Positions 47,380-56,561 of a stretch of 64,000 nt of DNA are shown piece by piece. The notes under the pieces were generated by a model that was not told the origin of the DNA, searched no databases, and worked only from the letters and a program-made list of their open reading frames with translations. The stretch's first letter is position 1. Every line of letters begins with the position of its first letter. Source of the stretch: Ulota crispa (Eukaryota; Streptophyta; Bryopsida; Orthotrichales; Orthotrichaceae); NCBI GenBank assembly GCA_963920765.1, contig OY987252.1, forward strand, positions 1,242,501 to 1,306,500. The letters run 5' to 3'. Made by a program: the position numbers and the translations under genes.

Positions 47380-48030
47380 CATTGGCATAATGCAAAGTTG
47401 AGTGGCTCAATTTGGCAAAAAGTCCCTATTTTCAAAGTCCTTTAAGTGAATATAAGGATTTTGATTCCAGTATTTATTTGTAATTACATCAAGTGTCTAG
47501 GCGGCTAAGTGACCTCTCATGTCTAGAATGGACCCATAAACTTAGCCAATGGCCTAACGTTTTCAGATTTTGTTCTTTTTCAAATTATAAACTGCAAGCT
47601 ATGTTCTAGGGTTTAGACTTAAATGAATTAAAGTTATTCAAAAAGTCCTGATTGCTAAAGCACCTCTAGAACTTAGAACATATTCAAGTTGAAAAAAAAA
47701 GTAGGAAAGAGTAAAAGATAGAGGAGAAAAAGACTTTGTAAGATCCAAGGTTAAAAAAGGCATCAAAAAATCCTTTGCAAGCATTCAATACACATTTAAA
47801 AAACAAAATTATAATTTCTTCAAACTTTACCGAAATACCCACTAGAAACATGGTCCTTTGTATTCTCTTAAATAACTAAATCATCTTTAAAAAGTCCTTG
47901 AAAAACTTGCAGACATTAGAAATGTCACACTTTTTTTTTTTCAAAAGTCCACACTTCCATAAAATGCCAAAAACAAATTTGAACAACATTATTGTAGTTA
48001 CAATAAAGTTTTAGTCTTTGCAATGGACTT
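47380..48030 (-). repeat. Repeat R, copy 2 (uninterrupted)
   Basis: Inverted copy of 9270-10790 without the 837-bp insertion. The junction near 47605 reads TTCTAGGGTTTAGA, that is CCCTAGAA present once, and is the empty site for element copy E. It ends immediately left of the palindrome region of DUF7869-like copy 2. Confidence 0.65.
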
Positions 48031-48080
48031 TCATGCCATATTCAACTATTTTTGGACTATGGCAAGTCTAGAAATAATAA

Positions 48081-48320
48081 ATACCAAAAATCCCCCAATG
48101 CAATGGATCAAGAGATTTCCAATGGTTAGAGCATACTAGAGTCTTGTACACTTGTTCCTTGGTTGTGCATCAACAGATACAACTATATTGGGGGATATTT
48201 CCATTGTAAATTGCAAAATCCAATGTTGGAAAATGAACCATTGGATGTGTACAACATCAATTTCATTTGTATCGAGAGATCCTCTGACGTTATCCCACTA
48301 GACATCTCCCAATGTATCCA
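48081..48320. repeat. Degenerate outlying palindromes
   Basis: 48270-48289 (TATCGAGAGATCCTCTGACG) is a diverged site of the CATTGGGGGATCCCCCAATG family. 48091-48100 retains only the right half TCCCCCAATG, and 48304-48314 a half-like ATCTCCCAATG. Confidence 0.45.
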
Positions 48321-48792
48321 AGGAGACCCAAAGGAAATCTGCGGATGTATAAAGCCACTACTACTTGGCTATTCCTTTTGGCATTTTTGGAGTCAATGGT
48401 GATGGAAATTTGTTGAGCTTGGAATACACAAATAATAACATGATTAAAAGATTGTACAAAGCTTGCAACCTCCCAAAGAAGAAAATAATGAAGAATTCAC
48501 AATCATTATGAGAAATTAAGAATGACTACATTGCTATAGAAAAAACCTTGTCAAATGACCACATGCATTTGTACATCACAATTAAACTTCAATAGCAAGG
48601 GATAGGCATAAGTGAAAGGTCTCAACACAATAGACAACAACCTCACAGACATAACAAAGGGTACAATCAGTGATTACCAAGATAGTTTTATTGGCTTTTC
48701 CAATTCGAGTGTCCATTGAACAAGTCCTTAAAAGAATTGAATAAAATGAAATCTAAAGTAACCTTGACAATCAATGTACAATGAACACTGGG

Positions 48793-49005
48793 CCACAATC
48801 CCTAAAGCCTAAGGAAACATTGGGGATCTCCCGATGAAAGTGAATCCCTGACACCACAACCTAGGTAATCATTGGGGGATCCTCCAATGACAATGAGACC
48901 CAGACACCAGAACTTGAGGAATCATCAAGGGATCCCTCGATGAAAGTTCACCCCTGACACCACAACCTAAGGAATCATTGGGAAATCCCTAGTTGAAAAT
49001 GAAAC
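48793..49005 (+). repeat. 53-bp tandem repeat carrying one palindrome per unit
   Basis: Four units with exact 53-bp steps (the word CCC(T/A)GACACC at 48846, 48899 and 48952). Each contains one palindrome: 48818-48836, 48870-48889 (CATTGGGGGATCCTCCAATG), 48923-48942 (CATCAAGGGATCCCTCGATG) and 48976-48995. The palindromic part is conserved while the spacer also repeats, so these arose by tandem duplication. The array lies just past the C-terminal end of the DUF7869-like gene on minus. Confidence 0.85.
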
Positions 49006-50948
49006 AATAAAGCCCGATACTTGATCAAGGATCTACTTTGTTGAACTTATTTAAATTCACTAATGCAGCTTCACGGCATTTCCTAGAAATCATCCGCGTC
49101 TTTGGATTCACGATCTTAGACCATTTGGAATATACTATAGAACTTCCATCCACCCAAGTGGAAGAACTATTTTCAACTATCCATATTTCAAACCAGTAGT
49201 TACGATATTGTTGTTGAAGACTACTTTCAGAGTTATTTGGTTGCCAGTATTAAAGAAGCAACTTCCCGTTATTCTCATCTCCCTCCACTCTGTAGACAGT
49301 GGCAAGAGCTCTTCCTAACCACATAGCACATAGCATGGGGTTCTTAGGTATGAGAAGAACCCACAAGCCAGGTTAGATATTGAGCCAAGGATTAAAGCAT
49401 TGCCGTGGTGCTTCATTTGCAGGGCCGCAATAAGGTTTCGGCTCTTCTTCTTCATGGATGACATCCATTGGATTAACCGTTCTCCTTGGGCAAGAGATAT
49501 ACAGCCTCCAATTGTGTTTTGGCTAGAAGCCTTCTACCAAGCCAAATGGATTGTCAAATAGTGGCCCCTTGAGCTCACTCAGCACACGATTCCAATATTC
49601 TACATATGGTCCAAATACAATAGCAAAGGCTTTACTTCTTGACATACCATTCTTCTAGAAATCAATGTACTTCTCCACTCCTACTAACATGAAACTCTTG
49701 TTCAGTGTAGCTTTGCAAACCAATTCCATAGCCTTGTCTTGGTTTCCTGTAGCCTTAGGAACTTTGCTGCCTCAAATGTGCTTGAATGGAACAAGTTTTG
49801 GATTCCTTGGTGGAAGCATAGACCTGCCGTTGCTGTCTCTCTTCTAAAGGCAAGTAGAAGGCTTATCAGCTAGAAGCCAATGTGAATCAACAACTAACTT
49901 CTTGTATCTCATAACTAGCACCGCCTCATTGTCTACATAGAATTGGAAGAGGTGCATTTCACCCAACCCAATTAATCTGGAGGATCCGCTGCTTATGTAA
50001 CCCTTTACATACGATTTGAAGTCCCCAACCTCCTATGCAATCTTTGACATGACTGCCACTTCTTGCGATTGCATGAAGGCTTGCATCAAATCAGCAAGTA
50101 CAAAAGTGTTTTTGCTCTTCAAAGCTTTAGAGAGATGACTGAAATAAGGGTCAATGTCCTTGTGAGTGTGTCCAACCAATAGAATTCCAACTTGGATTTC
50201 TTTGAAGACATCTTGAGCAGTGAGAAGGGACAAGAATGCCATCAAATACTAGTTCTTGTTGTCCTTGGTAGAATTGTCAAGCTGAAGGTATAATATTCTA
50301 GGCAATGGTGCACTTCCTAAACAAGCTCTCGGTTCAGTCAAATTCAAACTATTGATAAACCTAGACTTTCCATGGAGACGAGCATCTAACAATAGATTTG
50401 CTAGCAAATATGGAAAAATGCCGCCTGTTTCACGTATTGGAGGTCCCTCCAATCAGCTAATTAATCTAGCTACCAAAAAAACAGTAAGTTTGAATCACTT
50501 GGCCAACAAGAAGGAGCATAATGAGTGTATGCACCATCACCGTGACCATGTACTACCATACCAATTATGCTAATGGGAAGCTGCCCAAGACCTTGTGTAC
50601 TTTTTGCTATCAATCGCATTTTCAGGAGAGTGATTTTTGCTGTGTCCATCTTGTCGTGCTCACACAAAGAATTTCCCTTGGGTTCCGTTTGGACTCCTCA
50701 TACCAAGAATAATACAGCATATGGCACAAATTTTGGTGATTGAGATGTGCAGTACGCTATATCATGAATTCCATGTACTTTGGACTCCCTTTTGGAGTTT
50801 TTAAAAGGAACCGTTGAAGCTGGTTGCAAGTACTACACTTTGCAAATGTGCTTCCAAGAGGCTTAATAGAGACATTATTGAAGAGTTCCTTCTTAATTTG
50901 ATTGATAGTAAACTGTCTCATAGGAGGAAGCCCATAATCTACGTGTAA

Positions 50949-51199
50949 CTGTAAAACCAAATAGACATGAATTCAGCATTGAAATCAAATGGAACAAAGG
51001 AAAACGTAGAACAAAAGGTATAGCAAAAAAGGTTGCTCATTAGCACTTTATAAGATAATTAGTCACCCAAATATCCTATTGGGGGATCCTCCAATAAAAT
51101 GCAGCAGAGTACATAAAATGAGAGCCAAACACTCCAAATAACATATTGGAGGATCCCCTAATGACTCGTAGCAACGCGAGAGTAGGGAAGCGGAACTAC
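50949..51199 (-). other. Phase-0 intron of DUF7869-like copy 2, containing two palindromes
   Basis: On minus the exon ends AATGAG|GTAGTT and resumes after GGTTTTACAG with TTACACGTAGAT. The exon frames before and after (…CADVNE and LHVDYGLPPM…) join in phase 0 and match the uninterrupted frame of copy 1. Two palindromes sit in the intron: 51077-51096 (TATTGGGGGATCCTCCAATA) and 51144-51163 (TATTGGAGGATCCCCTAATG), 67 bp apart. Confidence 0.75.
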
Positions 51200-52081
51200 C
51201 TCATTAACATCAGCACAAACGCGCTTCCAGTTATTCCTAGCTGGAAGATATTTTAGAGTATCCATTCTTTTGTTATTGATGCTGCGCATTTGGTGGGGCA
51301 TTTGATTGGCGCTCTTGTCAATGATTGCTTTCATGGTTCCCATGACCAGAGCAGTTGCAATCCTAGGACATTTAATCCCTTTATTTCCATGGGTCCTAGA
51401 TATGACGCTGGCCTTGTACAATTTGATGTAATCATGATACATTGACTTCAAAATTCCGTGTATTTTATGCCACACCACCATGCACACCTCAGCTCCATCA
51501 ACTGTGATGAACTTGCAATTTCTTATCCCGTCGATGTTATGAATCTGCCCACCCGCAGCAATCTCGTATTCCTAGCAGTCTTCAAATGACCTGAGATTAA
51601 AATTTTGTCTGACCTTCAAAGACAATTCTTGAGGGAAAATTTGACAACACTGACTTTTGTAGCACTTCAGAGAGCTAACATTCCAAATTTGTTCTTCTTG
51701 AGTTTTAATAACATACTAGGAGTCTTTGTTGCAGAGACTTGGCTTTTGCACAATGAAATGATACGGTGCATTCAACCGTCCACCGAGATATGCTAGGGGA
51801 TCTTGAACAACTAGTATAGCTGAGAAATGTTCCAATGTCTCTAGTAAGGAATGTCCATCAAGGAACCAACATGAAGATACTGACCACCAAGAGTGAGTCA
51901 TAATAGCATCCTTATTTCCCAAAAAAACATCAAGGACAGTCACTCCTATGACATCTTTACCTAAAACTCCCCCGTGGAAATGATTGTCTGGCCTGTAGCA
52001 ATTTACTCTGCCTAAAGACAAAAGCTGTCCCTTTGCATCCTTCCAGTGGACTTCAAGGCCTACCATAAAAGGATACAAGTC

Positions 52082-52101
52082 CATCCGGGGATCCCCCAAT
52101 G
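52082..52101. repeat. Palindrome site inside the coding exon
   Basis: CATCCGGGGATCCCCCAATG differs from the consensus at two left-half bases. On minus it is read in frame as part of the peptide KSLGDPRMD within the N-terminal exon of DUF7869-like copy 2. Confidence 0.7.
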
Positions 52102-52644
52102 ATTTCACAACACCAAATATCCGCCATAATATAGTTTGGTCTACAACATCCCCTAGCATCCTCAAATCCCTTTGACAAGGGTCAAAAGACAAAGTACGAG
52201 CAACTGCCACTATAGATAAGGGTCGGGCAAGAATGAACATCCAGGATTGCAATGTAATGATCAGCCCAAGCCATTGACCCATAGGACAAGCTTCCACAAC
52301 ATGACCCTGACCAACTTCCCTGAATCCAGCAATGAATAGGTTGATGGCATCTCCATTACAAGTTGATTTTGAATTGTCATTGGAATTCTGAGATTCCTAC
52401 TCGGAGGGCGGGATAACTCCAATGGGCACTACAGCATGTACAATTGATTTGTTGAAGGAATCCATGTTGCTTGCCACAATTTAGATTTGTGCACTAATAA
52501 GGGTGACCTCCAAAATCAAGAATCTCAGCTTGCACAGTGCATAGTAGTCGTAAATTAATTGTTGCCCAAAGGTCAAATTAAGCCTTCAAGATTGAAGAAA
52601 ACATCAACAACAGTGGATTCATTAAGTCAAATACCACCAACCTC

Positions 52645-53303
52645 TATCTGGGGATCCTCCAATACCAAATTTCTAAAATCACAAAAATAAGAATCAACTA
52701 CAAGGGAGTGCAAAGAAAGCATTACTTTGCAATGTAATCAAATACCAACTTGTATCAGGGGATCTCTTGATGAATTGATTCATATGATTGAACAAGACAT
52801 ATGTTTATTGGGGGATCCCCTAATAATGATATTTCCAAGTTTGGGCAAGACATAGGTTTGGAGGGATGGCGGTGGTGTAGTGATGCTCAACAATGAGCAG
52901 GACCCATTGGGGGATCTCCCGATGCAATGTTGCCCATAAATGAGCAATGCATCTGGGGATCCCCCAATGTTAAGGTTTTAATAAAGTTGAAAGACCTACA
53001 TCTAGCGGCAGATCCCCGAATGCAGAGTGGCAAACAAATGAGGTAGACAGATCCTAGAGTAGCCAATGAAGTGTATTAAGAAAGACGTATTGAGGTATCC
53101 CTTGATGAAGTGGTGCCCATAACTAACAATGACCTATCAAAGGATCCCCCAATGCAATTGCTCTTAATATGTAGGAAGAGTGTCATTATAGAGGGATCCG
53201 CCTATGCTACTAAAGAATCCACCAATTCCTAAAGTGATTTGTGAAAGTCCCACATATTTTCAAAAATTCATCAGAGTAGTCTGTATCGAGGGATCCCCCA
53301 ATG
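52645..53303. repeat. Upstream array of 10 palindromes (CATTGGGGGATCCCCCAATG family)
   Basis: Sites at 52645-52664, 52753-52772, 52806-52825, 52905-52924, 52950-52969, 53003-53022, 53088-53107, 53135-53154, 53187-53206 and 53284-53303. Spacings are 108, 53, 99, 45, 53, 85, 47, 52 and 97, that is about one or two ~50-bp steps. The spacers do not obviously repeat, so the palindrome itself appears conserved. The GATC centre and the half-site CCCCAATG are the best-kept parts. The array lies upstream of the DUF7869-like start on minus (52465). Candidate binding sites for the encoded protein or subterminal repeats. Confidence 0.85.
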
Positions 53304-54749
53304 AGGTCAATTTATCAAAGTAGAACAATTATATGGAGCCCTTATCAATTTACTGGAGTGTACAACATAGAGATGCCAAGTACTGTCCCATATCTACTGT
53401 GCAACAGTCCTTACCCTGATGAATTTACATTTTACAGTGAACATGTATGCAAATACATGACTTAGAAGAAGTTTGTGAACCCTCATTAGTCCGTATAGAG
53501 GAGGACAATACCCAATGACACATGCAGCTCATATTTACTTATCCTAAAGATATACGGACATATCAACACGTGCTGAAAGATTTTCATTGATTTCTATAAT
53601 TGCATTCATTGGTACTTCATAATCAAAATTCCTTGCATAATGTGCTTGTCCATTACATCTCAGTGTGTGAGCACCACAGCAACTACCAATTTAATGCACC
53701 TTACAAAAAGAAAACTGATTGTGTGAGCCTCTTTGCACGCCTGCAGTAGATCTAGTGCATCCTACAATTACAAGGGGGCAATGCATTTAATCATCTACTG
53801 CAAAGTGTTGAATATCTGATGCAAGTTTAACTGAAGTATTTGAATCCGACAAGGCGCAAATTATCACGAGCAGATATCCAGTGAAAATTATGGACAACCT
53901 TGATGCTTTCCTCCTCGCCAGTCTTCAACGTGATCTACAGAGCAACTATGCCCAAAAGCGCTGCTCCTATTCAATTGCAAAATAGGATGCACCTCCTCTT
54001 CTTTTCTAAATCTACCTAATTGATTCCAGACTACAAAACTGCAAAGTGAAGACTAAGTTTACTGATTCTTGGCTTGATAATGCAACAAATCCCTTGGCCA
54101 CAATAAAGTCTATAGGCTGCATGAAACACAACAATGCAAAGCGCTATCAATGACGCATAGAAAGCAAGCAAAGAGCAATATCAAATAAGGGAGCATAGCA
54201 TTATGGAAGTAGGATTCTTGATTTTGGACGCGAGGTGGGAATCCCGCCAGAATTTTTTTGAGGAAGTTCTTGATTTTCAAATTCAATCCCGCCATTCAAA
54301 TTTCAAATTTCAAATTGGTCTTGCAGCTGTTGCTATCCATGATTGATGAACTATAGTCATGGATAATTTCCTATACGGTAACTTTGAATAAGTGTGTAGC
54401 CATTCATTATTCTCTGCCAACTAAATAATGATTGTAATAATTTATAGGAACAAGTTAATCGACTTGAATTAAGCACCATTCACAGTATGCATTCACAATA
54501 ATTCATTCATTGAAACAAAATTCAAATGTCTTGAGAAACTTGATCATGTTTACTGTGAATCATGTCACATGGAAGTCACTGATGTATATGAGTATTTATT
54601 AAACACAATGAAAATTGATTTGCTTAATCTAGTTTGCCATAAACACCAAAATCACATAAATCCTTGCATAAAACATACTTAAAGAAGATTAAAATCTCAT
54701 CATAAGGGTTAGTGGGTCAACACTACCTTTTTGTAGAATAATTCTCCAA
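53304..54749. other. Unassigned sequence beyond the palindrome array
   Basis: No palindromes of the family and no recognised gene. The outer boundary of the copy 2 element presumably lies here, but no TIR was found. Confidence 0.3.
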
Positions 54750-55036
54750 GTTTCACCCCATTCCAAATGTTTTTGCTATTCTATTTGATTGAACTTGCCA
54801 ATCTCTTTAATTAAATAGTGTAGGGTAAAGGGGGTCACCATTCATTTCATGTCATTTAACTCCACAAAAATTCCACAACGTCCCTTAGGATACAATTAGC
54901 ATGTGCTGCAAGTTTCACCCCATTCCAAATGTTTTTGCTATTCTATTTGACTGAACCCCCCCAATCTCCTTAATTTGAAAAGTGTAGGGTAAAGGGGGTC
55001 ACCATTCATTTCATGTCAATTAACTCCACAAACAAA
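54750..55036 (+). repeat. Direct duplication, ~125 bp, offset 162 bp
   Basis: GTTTCACCCCATTCCAAATG through GGTAAAGGGGGTCACCATTC and TTAACTCCACAAA occurs at 54750-54873 and again at 54912-55036 with few changes. Confidence 0.8.
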
Positions 55037-55636
55037 TGAATGTGTTTTATGCTTCCCTAAACATAAGGTGCAAATGTCCACTCCATTCTTATTGAATCTT
55101 TAAACTACCTATACTTTTGTTTTGAATGAGATTTTGAGTTATGCATATTATCTTTATGAACCAAAGTGATATGTTCAGACTATATGTCAAAATTCTAAAT
55201 ACACTCTTTATTGTGAACAATATTGGTTAATTGCCCTCTAATCTAATTTTTTTAATCTGGAAAATCATGTACACTTAGTGAGTGTTAATAGAAGGATAAG
55301 CTCCATTCAATTATGTCCATTGCTAGAGTACTACCCGGCCATGGTAATGTGAAAGGATGCTTTCATTACAATCATTATGATAGTAACCCCACCCAAAACT
55401 AGAATTCTCAGTAACAACCATTATGAGGTGGAATAGCGGCTAGACAATGATGGCGCTCCCAGCCGGGAACTCTAGCCCGTTTCTAGAAAGGAAACTTCAA
55501 TTGTCTTTTCCCCCTGGTTCGGCTTTCAAGAGTCATTCTCTCCCTCCAATGTTCTTGCAAAAGCGCTGCGTGAGCGTTGCGTTTGTAAGCATTGAGCATT
55601 GTCTACAAGATTTGTGTGAGGTTTTGTTGCGGCGCA
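55037..55636. other. Unassigned sequence
   Basis: No gene recognised. GTAACAACCAT at 55411-55421 is the inverted form of the hAT-like end that appears at 55637. Confidence 0.3.
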
Positions 55637-55745
55637 TATGGTTGTTACATCAAGCCGCTTGTCCGCTAGCCTGCTTGCCTGCCTGAAGTGCCCGATTGAG
55701 CTCATATCTATCCAATGTGGTCAACAAATAGTTGATTTCAAGAAT
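55637..55745 (+). mobile_element. Left-end fragment related to the hAT-like MITE
   Basis: TATGGTTGTTACAT, then the GCCTGCTTGCCTGCC, AATTGAG-like and AATAGTTGA(T/C)TT blocks follow the order of 37770-37880. No right end was found, so this is either a truncated MITE or the left end of a larger element that includes the following module. Confidence 0.5.
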
Positions 55746-55910
55746 AGGGTAAAAGGGAAGGACGTGGAGTTACCTGTGTAGTCGTTGGCTGGCGGGTGTA
55801 CATGCTAGCAGGCGGGAGAGGAGGTTGGGCGCCAACGCAAAAGGGAAGGGCACCAATGCGGCAAAGGCAAAGGAGGAGGGTGCCACGCACATGCGGTCGC
55901 CGAGGTAGAC

Positions 55911-56100
55911 GCGGACAAAGGTTCGAAGGGCACGGACGAAGGTTTGGAGGGCGCTGATGAAGGTTTGGAGGGCGTGGACAAAGGTTTGGAGGGCGTAGAT
56001 GAAGGTTTGTAGGGCACAAACAAAGGTTTGAAGGGCGCGGACATTTGGCCTAGGCGCGGGTAGAGGTCTGCAGGGTGCCGACGCTTGGCTAGGGTGCGGA
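55911..56100 (+). repeat. 21-bp CpG-rich minisatellite
   Basis: Five consecutive exact-length 21-mers (55930, 55951, 55972, 55993, 56014) of the form GCGTGGACAAAGGTTTGGAGG, followed by degenerate units to about 56100. It encodes PSKPxSx heptapeptides on minus as a by-product. CpG-rich in an otherwise AT-rich window. Confidence 0.85.
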
Positions 56101-56561
56101 AATGGCTGAGATAGAAAGTTCTTTCAATTGTAAATTTGTAATGAGTAGCTGAAAAATAGAATGCAACATGATAAATAAAATTATACACCTTGAAGGAACA
56201 CACTGAGCAGGGTAAATTGGTAACTATAATATTAGCATAATTGTATGTTCATGTTGCTAAACTTTATATCAAAAATTTGAAGTGAAATATCAAAAATAGC
56301 ATAGCTTCTATAATTTTGACAATATTGACTATTGACTAAACAAAAGTTACGGTTACATATAAAGCATATCTTGTGGAAATATTAATCATCATTGCTATCT
56401 GATGAGATTACCATTGGATCATCATCGTGTGTTCCACTTGGTCCAGCTTCATTGTCATTAGTTCCTTGTGGATGTTGTTGCATGGATAGTGGAAGATTCA
56501 TATACAAGTTGCTCCATGTCACTAGTCCATCCACTCCAATCTTTTGATCTTCAATCATGGC
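56101..56561. other. Spacer between minisatellite and RING-finger ORF
   Basis: AT-rich with no recognised feature; 3' flank of the minus-strand ORF. Confidence 0.3.

Larger units (their letters stand above)
49090..52465 (-). pseudogene. DUF7869-like gene, copy 2 (candidate transposase), decayed
   Basis: The minus frame from an ATG at 52465 (MDSFNKSIVHAVVPIG) runs with few stops to 51200, then a 251-bp intron, then 50948 onward. Blocks parallel copy 1 in order: VSSLKC...FPQE; EVCMVVWHKIHGILKSMYHDY; IIDKSANQMPHQM; (intron) LHVDYGLPPMRQF; AKCSTCNQLQ; HDKMDTAKI (after a frameshift near 50670); VVHGHGDGAYTHY; LQLDNSTKDNKN then a stop at 50249; LLVGHTHKDIDPYF; FQFYVDNEAV; VEYWNRVL; and WLGRALATVY...YW near 49320-49230. 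The two copies are far diverged (roughly a third of aligned residues, by eye), so they represent two subfamilies. It was probably an about 1000-residue nuclear protein. The transposase role is inferred from repeat context and acidic motif pattern. Confidence 0.75.

Noticed and set aside
51716-52297. The 193-codon minus-strand frame as a separate host gene
   Set aside because: It is in frame with an upstream ATG at 52465 and with downstream DUF7869-like blocks, so it is the N-terminal part of that gene.
52645-53303. Regularly spaced palindromes as a CRISPR array
   Set aside because: The repeats are degenerate, spacing is irregular (45-108 bp), they also occur in an intron and an exon, and the context is eukaryotic transposon DNA.
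48818-53303. GGATCC-centred palindromes as cloning linkers or assembly artefacts
   Set aside because: Sites vary in sequence, are embedded in diverged flanks and include a coherent 53-bp tandem array; linkers would be identical.
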